Assembly: GCF_013423485.1 (NCBI RefSeq)
Contig: NZ_JABFFR010000009.1
Coordinates: 186,001-250,000 of the forward strand
Source: Azospirillum oleiclasticum
GTDB lineage: Bacteria > Pseudomonadota > Alphaproteobacteria > Azospirillales > Azospirillaceae
Direction: 5' to 3'
DNA: 64,000 bases
Part shown: positions 54,236-62,014 of the stretch, one piece after another
Numbering within the stretch: position 1 is the stretch's first letter
Layout of the letters: every line of letters begins with the position of its first letter
Translations under genes and position numbers: made by a program
The notes under the pieces: generated by a model
What the model was told of the DNA's origin: nothing
What the model saw: only the letters and a program-made list of their open reading frames with translations
Databases searched by the model: none

Positions 54236-54886
54236 TCAATCCTTGTAGAGGCGATCGACCTCCTCGACGGCGATCCGGGAGTTCCGGTCGAACTTGGTCA
54301 GCACGAAGGTTGCCGGGTTGCTGTTGACGAAGACGACCCCCAGGTCGGGCTGCGACAGCGGGCTGACGCGCATCACGACCTGTTCGAGTGCGATGTCGAT
54401 GTGGCGCAGCGACGAACCGCCGATGCCGCTCTCCGAGAACTGCTTGTACGCCTTGATCACGCTCGGAATTTCCGCCGCGATATCCTCGTAGTTCAGCATT
54501 TTCGTCTTTTCCTTGTAGTCGTTTTCCTCGATCACCCCGCCGTTGACGAAATCGACGATGAACGCGGCGTCGATGCAGTTGTCCTTCTTGGCGAGTTCCG
54601 AAAGGTACTCGCCGAGCGTCTTTTCGATCTTGCTGCTGTCAACGCGCTTAATGATCGCCATGATGCCTGCTCCTTCGTTCGACTCGGTTTCTTCCATCGT
54701 TACGGCTTTGGCCAAATGCAGTTCGCCGAGCGCGTCGATCAGTTTGATGATCGTGTCGGGCACGGGCGAGTTGCCGGCCTCCCAATTCAGGACGGTGCGC
54801 CGGGACACGCCCAGATGCTCGGCGGCACCGGCTTGCGTGAAGTTCTTGGCGCGCCGCCACTGAATGAACTCCTCCTTGGTGAACAT
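54236..54886 (-). CDS. XRE-type helix-turn-helix protein with Roadblock-like C-terminal domain
   Basis: A 216-residue protein. The N-terminal helix-turn-helix (about 1-60) has FIQWRRAKNFTQAGAAEHLG and VSRRTVLNWEAGNSPVPD. The C-terminal part (about 85-210) has an alpha-beta arrangement (KIEKTLGEYLSELAKKDN, DAAFIVDFVNGGVIEEN, a long amphipathic helix, VVMRVSPLSQPDLGVVFVNS, TFVLTKFDRN) that resembles Roadblock/LC7 domains such as MglB; this is a fold guess. Within the linker an AAGGAG eight bases before ATG 54661 could start a 141-residue Roadblock-only form. AT-richer codon use than its neighbours suggests it is a later arrival. Confidence 0.68.
   Translation of the reverse strand: MFTKEEFIQWRRAKNFTQAGAAEHLGVSRRTVLNWEAGNSPVPDTIIKLIDALGELHLAKAVTMEETESNEGAGIMAIIKRVDSSKIEKTLGEYLSELAKKDNCIDAAFIVDFVNGGVIEENDYKEKTKMLNYEDIAAEIPSVIKAYKQFSESGIGGSSLRHIDIALEQVVMRVSPLSQPDLGVVFVNSNPATFVLTKFDRNSRIAVEEVDRLYKD
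54661..54683 (-). promoter_or_regulatory. Internal ribosome site inside the XRE-Roadblock gene
   Basis: Read on the minus strand: GAACGAAGGAGCAGGCATC then ATG 54661, in frame. AAGGAG at ideal spacing is stronger than the site before the full-length start (GGAGG about 12 bases from ATG 54886). It could produce MAIIKRVDSSK and so on, the Roadblock-like domain alone. Confidence 0.5.
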
Positions 54887-54939
54887 GCGTGGCTTTGCCC
54901 TCCTCTCGGCAGATCGCAAAGCTGTTGAGCGCACATCTT

Positions 54940-54980
54940 GCAATCAGTGTCGGATACGATCAGGATCCGGCACTGATTGC
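54940..54980. promoter_or_regulatory. 16-bp inverted repeat, likely operator of the XRE-Roadblock gene
   Basis: GCAATCAGTGTCGGAT (54940-54955), nine-base spacer, ATCCGGCACTGATTGC (54965-54980): 15 of 16 positions pair. It begins 54 bases before the XRE start, where a self-regulating XRE dimer would be expected to bind. It is also close to the 3' end of the small ORF at 54991. Confidence 0.6.
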
Positions 54981-54990
54981 TGGACTTGCG

Positions 54991-55152
54991 CTATTTTCCG
55001 CGAATCGACCTTTCACTCGTGTATCGTATCCGCAGCTTGACCGCGGGAAGACGAGCAATCAGATCCACGATCCACCGCCTTGCGCGGGATCCCCGATCCT
55101 TATCCCGGTCTCCCCAATCCTCCTCATCGTCGAAGGGCGCCCGCTCTACCAT
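54991..55152 (-). CDS. Small charged ORF with strong ribosome site
   Basis: A 53-residue frame, MVERAPFDDEEDWGDRDKDR and then basic RARRWIVDLIARLPAVKLRI. CGGAGGCGGTG stands at good distance before ATG 55152. An acidic head and a basic amphipathic tail are seen; no family recognised. The 441 bases upstream (55153-55593) hold no gene I can support and are moderately AT-rich. It precedes the XRE-Roadblock gene on the same strand. Confidence 0.4.
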   Translation of the reverse strand: MVERAPFDDEEDWGDRDKDRGSRARRWIVDLIARLPAVKLRIRYTSERSIRGK

Positions 55153-55593
55153 CACCGCCTCCGTGCATGAATTGCATAGGCAAATTCGTACATTACCCCT
55201 GCGCTTCGTCAAGTCATTTATTGCACCTTTGCGGAGAATTTCGCCAACATACACACGTATTCGTATGTAGTAAAAGCGTATGATTGGTGCGCGCCGTCTG
55301 ATTGGGGAGTTGGCGTGCGCAAATTTGCGCTTACTCCGACCGGCTGCGCATCGGCCGCCGCGCCGCAGGTCCTGGTTTGAATTTAGGTATTTGGCGGATG
55401 ATCGTGCGTCCGAGAAATGCGGATGGACGTTCTGGGTATGGGCAAGATTGCGCTTTTTCCCGGTCGGCAACCGCCGGGCGCTCGTTCCGCAATGCCAGTG
55501 CTGACCGGACAAGGACCATCATCCGGATCCCGCAAGAGCAGCATCCGGCGGCATATCCGTCGTGGCTGATGCCTTGGAAAACGGCGTTCGGAG

Positions 55594-56331
55594 CTAGAAC
55601 AGGTGCTGGCCGCCGGTGATGAAGATCTCCGTGCCCGTCACGTAGCCCGAATCGGGGCCGCTCAGGTAGTAGATCACCGCCGCCACATCCTCCGGCGTTC
55701 CCATGCGCTTCAAGGGGATGCGCGGGATCAGCACGTCGTATTCGGGGCCGGTCATGGCGGTCTCGATCTCGCCGGGGGCCACCGCGTTGGCGCGCACGCC
55801 GATCTCCGCGAACTCCACCGCCATCTCCCGCGTCAGGCCGGACAGGGCGGCCTTGGACGTCGAATAGGCGGAGCCGGCGAAGGGGTGAACCTGATGCCCG
55901 GCGATCGAGGTGACGTTGACGATCGCGCCCTTGCCGCGTGACAGCGCCGCGGCAAAACCACGGGCCAGCACCAGCGGTGCGAAGAAGTTCAGCTCGAACA
56001 CGCGGTACCAGCCGGCGATGTCGCCGTTCAGGCAGCCCAGCCGCTCCTTGATCGGTGTCTTGGGCGACACGCCGGCGTTGTTGACCAGCGCGTGCAGCGG
56101 ATCACCGCCGAGCACGCGGTTCGCCTCCTCCACGAAGGCCATGCGGCTGGCGGGGTCGGCAAGGTCGGCGGTGATGTGGTGGGTCCAGTTGGGGTCGCGG
56201 CGGCAATGCGCCGGCACGTCCTCCCGCGAGCAGGAGATGACGCGCCATCCCTCCGCGCTGAAGCGGCTGACGGTGGAGTGTCCGATACCCCGGCTGGCGC
56301 CGGTGAGGATGACGGTCTTGCGGTGCGGCAT
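55594..56331 (-). CDS. Short-chain dehydrogenase/reductase (SDR)
   Basis: A 245-residue NAD(P)-dependent oxidoreductase. Cofactor motif TGASRGIG (about residues 10-17), NNAG in LVNNAGVSPK, catalytic Ser in NVTSIAG, and Tyr/Lys in YSTSKAALSGL. ATG 56331 gives the classical SDR length. The C-terminal DSGYVTGTEIFITGGQHLF is typical. The substrate is unknown. Divergent from the ChaN-PDZ gene. Confidence 0.88.
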   Translation of the reverse strand: MPHRKTVILTGASRGIGHSTVSRFSAEGWRVISCSREDVPAHCRRDPNWTHHITADLADPASRMAFVEEANRVLGGDPLHALVNNAGVSPKTPIKERLGCLNGDIAGWYRVFELNFFAPLVLARGFAAALSRGKGAIVNVTSIAGHQVHPFAGSAYSTSKAALSGLTREMAVEFAEIGVRANAVAPGEIETAMTGPEYDVLIPRIPLKRMGTPEDVAAVIYYLSGPDSGYVTGTEIFITGGQHLF

Positions 56332-56459
56332 GACCGGAAGGATAGCGCGGAACGGGCCTGTCCGCCAGCGCCGCCCCCCAACCGCATCGGCATGGTTGAC
56401 CAGACGCCCCCCGCACCCAACCTCCATGGCTGGAGCTTGACGGAGGGAGAGAAAGACCC

Positions 56460-57629
56460 GTGCGTGCCGCCCTGGTCCTGACCCTGTTCCTGGCCGCCTG
56501 CGTCGGCGAGGAACCGGCCGTCCGTCACGCCGCCGCGGCCGAATCGGCGTCCGGCCTCTGTGTGGCCCCGGGCTTCTGGGCGACCGGGGCCGGACGGCCG
56601 TTGGAGACGGCGGGCCTGATCGCCCGCGCCGCCCGCGCCCCCGCCGTGCTGCTGGGCGAGCATCACGACAGCCCGGAGCACCACCGCTGGCAGCTCCAGA
56701 CCATCGCCGCCATCCACGCCCGCAACCCGGACATCGCCATCGGGCTGGAGATGTTTCCCCGGCGCGCGCAGCCGGCGCTCGACCGCTGGACCGCCGGTCA
56801 GACCGGCGAGGCGGAGTTCCTGCGCGAGAGCGACTGGGACCGCGTCTGGGGCTATCCGGCGGAGCTCTACCTGCCGATCCTGCACTTCGCCCGCATGAAC
56901 CGCATCCCGCTGGTGGCGCTGAACGTCGAGCGCGCGCTGGTGTCGCGCACCGCACGGGAGGGCTGGGCCGCCATTCCCGCGGCCGACCGCGAGGGGGTGG
57001 GCAACCCCGCCCGCCCCACCGACGCCTATCTGGAGCGGCTGTCCGAGGCCATGGCCGCGCACGGGCCGGGCGAGCGCCAGTCGGCCGGTTTCCAGCGTTT
57101 CGTGGAGGCGCAGTCGGTGTGGGACCGCGCCATGGCCGAGCGCATCGCCGAGACCAGCCACGCCACCGGCCGCACCGTCGTAGCCATCATGGGCATGGCC
57201 CATGTGGAGGGGCGGAACGGCGTTCCGCACCAGCTCGCCGACCTCGGCATCGCCGATGCGGTCGTGCTGCTGCCGTGGGAGGCGGCGCGCGGCTGCGAGG
57301 ATCTGGACGACGGACTGGCCGACGCGGTGTTCGGGCTCGGGCCCGTGCAGGGGGCGGAGACACCGCGCCCCAGGCTGGGTGTCCGGCTGGAGGACACCGC
57401 CGAGGGTGCCGTGATCCGCGCGGTGCAGGCGGGCGGCGTCGCCGACGCGGCCGGTCTGAAGCCCGGCGATGTCGTGACCGCCGCGGCGGGCACCCCGGTG
57501 CGCCGCGCCGCCGACCTCACCGCCGCCGTGCAGCGCCAGCCGCCCGGCACCTGGCTGCCCCTGACCATCGCGCGCGACCGCGCCGTGCGCGATGTGGTGG
57601 CGAAGTTCCCGGCGGCGCCGGGCGGCTGA
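56460..57629 (+). CDS. ChaN-like haem-binding lipoprotein with C-terminal PDZ domain
   Basis: A 389-residue lipoprotein beginning at GTG 56460. Lipobox LFLAAC (Cys 14). ChaN/Tiki-type domain (about 45-285): VLLGEHHDSPEHHRWQLQ, IGLEMFPRRAQPALDRW, and GMAHVEGRNGVPHQLADLG, containing the Glu/His residues of the family. C-terminal PDZ domain (about 300-385): LGVRLEDTAEGAVIRAVQ, AGLKPGDVVTAAAGTPV. ChaN binds haem in iron-acquisition loci; the PDZ could recruit a substrate or a partner protease. It converges on the ABC exporter gene with a seven-base gap. Confidence 0.85.
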   Translation: MRAALVLTLFLAACVGEEPAVRHAAAAESASGLCVAPGFWATGAGRPLETAGLIARAARAPAVLLGEHHDSPEHHRWQLQTIAAIHARNPDIAIGLEMFPRRAQPALDRWTAGQTGEAEFLRESDWDRVWGYPAELYLPILHFARMNRIPLVALNVERALVSRTAREGWAAIPAADREGVGNPARPTDAYLERLSEAMAAHGPGERQSAGFQRFVEAQSVWDRAMAERIAETSHATGRTVVAIMGMAHVEGRNGVPHQLADLGIADAVVLLPWEAARGCEDLDDGLADAVFGLGPVQGAETPRPRLGVRLEDTAEGAVIRAVQAGGVADAAGLKPGDVVTAAAGTPVRRAADLTAAVQRQPPGTWLPLTIARDRAVRDVVAKFPAAPGG

Positions 57630-57636
57630 CGCGCGC

Positions 57637-59421
57637 CTACCCCTCCGCCGGCGCGTCCGCGGCGAACTGCAACCGGTACAGCCGGGCGTAGGCGCCGCCC
57701 TGCGCCAGCAGGTCGTCGTGGGTGCCCTGCTCCACCACCCGGCCATCCTCCATCACCACGATGCGGTCGGCGTTGCGCACGGTGGCGAGGCGGTGGGCGA
57801 TGACCAGGGTGGTGCGCCCGCGGGTCAGCCGCTCCAGCGCCTCCTGCACCAGCCGTTCCGATTCCGAATCGAGCGCGCTGGTCGCCTCGTCCAGCAGCAG
57901 GATGGGGGCGTCCTTCAGGAAGGCGCGGGCGAGCGCCACCCGCTGGCGTTCGCCGCCGGACAGCTTCACGCCGCGGTCGCCGATGATGGTGGCGTATCCT
58001 TCCGGCATCGCCGCGATGAAGTCGTGCGCCGCGGCCGCGCGCGCCGCGGCCTCGATCTCCGCGTCGCTGGCGTCGAGCCGGCCGAAGGCGATGTTGGCGC
58101 GCAGCGTGTCGTTGAACAGAACCGTGTCCTGGCTGACCACGGCGACGGCGCGGCGCAGGCTGGCCAGCGTCACCCCCCGCACGTCCTGCCCGTCCACCAG
58201 CACCCGCCCGCCGCTCACGTCGTAGAGCCGCGGGATCAGGTTGAAGACGGTGGATTTGCCGGCGCCGCTGCGCCCGACCAACGCCACCGTGGTGCCCGGT
58301 GCCACGTCCAGCGACACCCCCTTCAACGTGTCGGCCCCCGGCTCGTAGGCGAAGGCCACATCCTCCAGCCGCACCGCACCGCGCTCCAGCCGCAGCGGTG
58401 CGGCGTCCGGCCGGTCGCGGATCGCGGGCGGGGCGTCGATCACCTCCAGGATGCGCTGGGCGGCGGCCAGACCCTCCTGCAGAGCCGTGTTCAGCGTGCC
58501 GATGGCGCGCACCGGCTGGGCCGCGATCAGCAGCGCCCCGACGAAGCCCGAGAACTCCCCCACCGTGCCGGAGCCGCTGGTGATGCGCCAGCCGGCGAAA
58601 GCGATCACCCCGGCCACCGCGACGCCGCCGAGAACCTCCAGCATCGGGTCGAGGCGGGAGCGCTGGCGCGTCGCCTGCATGGTCAGGCGGAAATTCTCCT
58701 CGAACGCCGCATCGGCGCGTTTCGTCTCGTAAGCTTCCAGGTTGAAGGTCTTGACCATGCGGGCGCCGGACAGGCTTTCCGACAGCAGCGCCGTCATGTC
58801 GCCCATCTGCGCCTGCGTCTCACGGCTGACCTGCCGGATGTGGCGGCCGATGCGCACGATGGGGATGGCGGCCAGCGGGTAGACCACGAAGAAGATCAGC
58901 GACAGCGCCCAGTCCAGGTAGAACATGGAGCCGACCAGCGCCACCACCGTCAGCACGTCGCGGATCAGCCCGGTCAGCACGCGGCTCAGCGCGTTGCGGA
59001 TCAGGTCGACGTCGTTGATGAAGCGGCTGGTCAGGGTGCCGGTGGGGGCGGCGTGGAGCTGTGCCATGTCGGCGGTCAGCAGATGTTTGAACATGGCGAG
59101 CCGCACGTCGGCGATGACCCGCTGCACCACCGCCGCGGTGACCACCGTCTGGGCGTAGAGGGCCGTCGCCTTGACCACCGTCACCAGCACGATGGCGAAC
59201 GGGATGAGCAACAGCATCGCCCGGTCGTCCGCCTGGAACATGGCGTAGGACTGCTCGATCAGCAGCGGGTACGCGCCGGTGGCCGCGGCCACCACGCCCA
59301 TCAGCAGCATGGCGACCACCAGACGGCCACGGTAGGGGCGGACCCATTCCCGCCACAGGCGGCCGGCCAGCTTGCCGGTCGCCGCGTCGAGCGGCAGCTT
59401 GCCCTTGTGTGTCTTCGCCAC
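57637..59421 (-). CDS. MsbA-type ABC exporter (fused permease-ATPase)
   Basis: A 594-residue half-transporter. Six-helix exporter domain (about 25-310), then ATPase: Walker A GRSGAGKST, Q-loop VVSQDTVLFND, signature LSGGERQRVALARA, Walker B ILLLDEATSALD and VIAHRLATVRNADR. This pattern is of the MsbA/LipA-flippase type, though a peptide or drug exporter is possible. The start is set at GTG 59421 (VAKTHKGKLP); an ATG at 59487 would add 22 residues unlike the family. 214 bases separate it from the next, divergent gene, with no gene in between. Confidence 0.87.
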   Translation of the reverse strand: MAKTHKGKLPLDAATGKLAGRLWREWVRPYRGRLVVAMLLMGVVAAATGAYPLLIEQSYAMFQADDRAMLLLIPFAIVLVTVVKATALYAQTVVTAAVVQRVIADVRLAMFKHLLTADMAQLHAAPTGTLTSRFINDVDLIRNALSRVLTGLIRDVLTVVALVGSMFYLDWALSLIFFVVYPLAAIPIVRIGRHIRQVSRETQAQMGDMTALLSESLSGARMVKTFNLEAYETKRADAAFEENFRLTMQATRQRSRLDPMLEVLGGVAVAGVIAFAGWRITSGSGTVGEFSGFVGALLIAAQPVRAIGTLNTALQEGLAAAQRILEVIDAPPAIRDRPDAAPLRLERGAVRLEDVAFAYEPGADTLKGVSLDVAPGTTVALVGRSGAGKSTVFNLIPRLYDVSGGRVLVDGQDVRGVTLASLRRAVAVVSQDTVLFNDTLRANIAFGRLDASDAEIEAAARAAAAHDFIAAMPEGYATIIGDRGVKLSGGERQRVALARAFLKDAPILLLDEATSALDSESERLVQEALERLTRGRTTLVIAHRLATVRNADRIVVMEDGRVVEQGTHDDLLAQGGAYARLYRLQFAADAPAEG

Positions 59422-59635
59422 GTCTTCCGTTCCCAACGCAGGTCCAAGGCGGGGGAGCCTTAAGCCATTTCGCCGGATGCTGTCCACCGCCGCGGCCGTT
59501 CGAGGTGCGGCCGGGGTGCGGCCGGGGTGCGGCGCAATCGCACGGCCCCGCGGTCGGGCGGCTCCGGACGGACCGTTGCGCGAACGCTAATGCTTTCGTA
59601 AGATCGTGACCACACTATAAAAGTTGGTGCCGACG

Positions 59636-60322
59636 ATGACCGCACCCGACGGCTTCTCCTTCGATCCGCTGCCCGGCGCGGCGGAAGGGGTGGCGTTTCC
59701 AGGTGCCAGCGTTTCGGCCGGCACCGCCCTGCCGGGCGCCACGGTCCAGCAGCCGGTGCCCTGCGATCCCGGCTTCGCCCGGCGGGTGGCGGAGCTCGCG
59801 GCCCGGCGCGGTGGCACCCCGACCGCCATCGCCTCCGCCGCCCTGTTGCTGGGCTCCGCGGCGGCGGAGGACCCCGGCCCCGGCCCCGGTGTGCTGGTGT
59901 TGCACCTGCCGCGGCGGGAGGATCCCGCCGCTGTCCGCCGCGCGCTGGCCGCGGCGCTGGACCTTGCCGAGGGGGCGACGGTCCCGGCGGCGCAGGCCGA
60001 CCGGCTGCGAAACCGGGTGGAAACGCTGGAATACCGCGCCAAATCGCTCGCCAACGCGCTGGAGCGGGTGTCCTTCCGGCCGCTGGACGGCGGCGTGCGC
60101 GAGGTGCGGGACGCCGCGCAGATCTTCGGGTTCGGGAACGAATGGTGCTTCGACGAGGATCGCGTCGTCCGCCGCTTCCGCGAACTGGCCCCCGTCTACC
60201 ACCCCGACACCGGCGTGGTCGCCTGCCGCGAGCGCATGGCGCAACTCATCGAGGCCCGCAACCTGCTGATCCGCCACGTGCGCGTGGCGTACCGGGCGGG
60301 AGCGTGGCGGCACCGCGGATAG
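59636..60322 (+). CDS. Protein with C-terminal J domain
   Basis: A 228-residue protein. The last ~55 residues read as a J domain: RVVRRFRELAPVYHPDTG with the essential HPD, then ERMAQLIEARNLLIRHVR. The N-terminal 100 residues are Ala/Pro/Gly-rich with no known domain; a helical stretch (RLRNRVETLEYRAKSLANALERV) lies between. It should recruit an Hsp70 (DnaK or a homologue). ATG 59636 is chosen. It converges on the pentapeptide-repeat gene with an eight-base gap. Confidence 0.7.
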   Translation: MTAPDGFSFDPLPGAAEGVAFPGASVSAGTALPGATVQQPVPCDPGFARRVAELAARRGGTPTAIASAALLLGSAAAEDPGPGPGVLVLHLPRREDPAAVRRALAAALDLAEGATVPAAQADRLRNRVETLEYRAKSLANALERVSFRPLDGGVREVRDAAQIFGFGNEWCFDEDRVVRRFRELAPVYHPDTGVVACRERMAQLIEARNLLIRHVRVAYRAGAWRHRG

Positions 60323-60330
60323 GCCGTCCC

Positions 60331-61680
60331 CTACTCCCGCAGCCCGATCACCTCGGCCAGGGTGGCGCCATCCAGCACCGCGCCGTCCAGGTCCGCCCCC
60401 GTCAGGTCGGCGCCGGTCAGGTCCGCCTCGCTCAGGTTGGCGCCGGAAAGGTCGGCGCCGACGAGGCTGGCCCCGGACAGGTTGGCCTTGCGTAGGTCGG
60501 CCCCCTTCAGGATCGCCATCCCCAACCGCGCGCGCTGCAGGTTGGCGCGCCAGACGTGGCTGCTCGATGCCTGGATGTGGACGGGGCCGAGCTGGGCGCC
60601 GGTGAGGTCGGCGTTGTTGAGGGTCGCCCGCTCGAAATTCACCCCGCGCAGGTCGGCGCGGGTGAAGTCGGCCTTGCGCAGGTCGCTGAGCGACAGGTCG
60701 GCTATCGCCAACGTCGCTCCCGACAGCGATGCCCCGCGCAGTGTGATGCACTGGAGCACCGCGGCCGACAGGTTCACGCCGTCAAGCTTGCGGCCGGACA
60801 GGTCCACCGTCGACAGGTCCGCCCGCCGCCCTGACTTGCCGCCGCTTTCGATCCAGGCGAGATGGCTGCGCAGTATGACCGTCAGCTCCGCCTCCGGGTT
60901 GTCGAGCCCCTTGGCAAGCACCGCCCCTTGCAGGTTGGGGGAGCGGAGCTGGGCCGAATCCAGGATGGCGCCGATCAGCACGGCGTTGGTGAAGTTGGCG
61001 CGGCTGATGGCGCAGCCGGTCATCACCGCGCCCGACAGCTTGGCGCCGGTCAGATTAGCCTCCGACAGGTCGGCGTCGGTCAGGTCGCAACCGGTCAGGT
61101 TGGCGTTGGTCAGGTTGGCGCGCATGAACTTGGTGCCGCGCAGGATCGCGTCGGTCATGTCCGTCTGCATGACGAAGGCGTTCGCCACCTTCGCCCGCGA
61201 CATGTCGGCCCCGCGCACGTTGGCCGAGGTCAGCTCCGCCGTCAGCACGCCGTTCTCGAAGCTGTGCTCGCGCATGCTGCCGTCCTGGTAATGCAGCAGC
61301 GTGCCGTCGCGCAGGTCAACCTCCACCAGCACCGCCTCGGTCAGCACCGCACCGCGCAGGCAGGCGCCGCGCAGGTCGGCGCGCCGCAGGTCCACCTTCT
61401 CCAGGTTGGCGAGGCGCAGGTCGGCGGCGTAGAGGTTGGCGTTCTGCAGGTTGGCGCCGGTGAGCTTCGCGCTGAACAGCTTGGCGCCCGACAGGTCGGC
61501 GTCCGACAGGTCGATTCCGCTGAGGTCCAGGTGCGACAGATCGCGCAGCTTCAGGTTCGCGCGCACCCCGCCCGGCTGGCTTTTGCGGAACGCCTGGTGC
61601 CGCAGAAGGATGGCGTTGAGCTGGCTCTGCGTCAGCTTTCCGCTCTGCGATCCCATTCCGAGTTCCTGACCGGCCGGCAT
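60331..61680 (-). CDS. Pentapeptide-repeat protein
   Basis: A 449-residue protein built largely of A(D/N)LXX pentapeptides in blocks (about 40-125, 155-265, 295-449), e.g. LSGIDLSDADLSGAKLFSAK and ADLTGADLTGADLDGAVLDG, which fold as a right-handed quadrilateral beta helix. The N-terminus (about 1-35) is a helical cap (LTQSQLNAILLRHQAF). There is a repeat-poor linker near 265-295 (LRSHLAWIESGGKS). No signal peptide, so cytoplasmic. Some family members mimic DNA and protect gyrase; most have no known function. Confidence 0.87.
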   Translation of the reverse strand: MPAGQELGMGSQSGKLTQSQLNAILLRHQAFRKSQPGGVRANLKLRDLSHLDLSGIDLSDADLSGAKLFSAKLTGANLQNANLYAADLRLANLEKVDLRRADLRGACLRGAVLTEAVLVEVDLRDGTLLHYQDGSMREHSFENGVLTAELTSANVRGADMSRAKVANAFVMQTDMTDAILRGTKFMRANLTNANLTGCDLTDADLSEANLTGAKLSGAVMTGCAISRANFTNAVLIGAILDSAQLRSPNLQGAVLAKGLDNPEAELTVILRSHLAWIESGGKSGRRADLSTVDLSGRKLDGVNLSAAVLQCITLRGASLSGATLAIADLSLSDLRKADFTRADLRGVNFERATLNNADLTGAQLGPVHIQASSSHVWRANLQRARLGMAILKGADLRKANLSGASLVGADLSGANLSEADLTGADLTGADLDGAVLDGATLAEVIGLRE

Positions 61681-61785
61681 AAAGAGACACCCTGCTACGT
61701 TGAGCGACCGATTGTGACGTTCATGCGCAAAAAAAGGGTTAAACCCCGGTAAGGCTAATGCGGCACGGCAGCAACTGCGATACGA

Positions 61786-61838
61786 CCTTGATCCTATGAA
61801 GTCGCGATCAAGGGGCTGCGGCCGGCGCCTTGATCGCG
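61786..61838. repeat. CCTTGATC / GATCAAGG repeats upstream of ffh
   Basis: Three copies of one motif in alternating orientation: CCTTGATC at 61786-61793, CGCGATCAAGG at 61803-61813 and CCTTGATCGCG at 61828-61838. The last two form a perfect 11-bp inverted repeat with a 14-base spacer, ending four bases before the -35-like TTGACT. This is a candidate operator or hairpin between the pentapeptide gene and ffh. Confidence 0.65.
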
Positions 61839-61842
61839 CGTG

Positions 61843-61871
61843 TTGACTCCGACGCCGCCACCGCCTAAGGT
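61843..61871 (+). promoter_or_regulatory. Sigma70-type promoter candidate for ffh
   Basis: TTGACT (61843-61848), exactly 17 bases, TAAGGT (61866-61871). The -35 is close to TTGACA; the -10 is weak, which is usual for GC-rich alphaproteobacteria. It would give a leader of about 135 bases before the ffh start at 62015. Confidence 0.55.
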
Positions 61872-62014
61872 CTGCGTCCCTGCCCCGTCGAGCCGATCGA
61901 CACGGGCGCTCCCCGATCAGGGGAACGTCTCCGCCAGTCCGCGAGTGTCGCGCACTGGCGCGATTGTGCTTGGAGCGGTGGTGGGGAAGGACCCGATTTT
62001 AGGACATCGCACGC

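Noticed and set aside
55302..55619. A 105-codon plus-strand frame in the gap before the SDR gene
   Set aside because: Arg/Gly/Ser-rich with no domain, and it runs into the 3' end of the well-supported SDR gene on the other strand.
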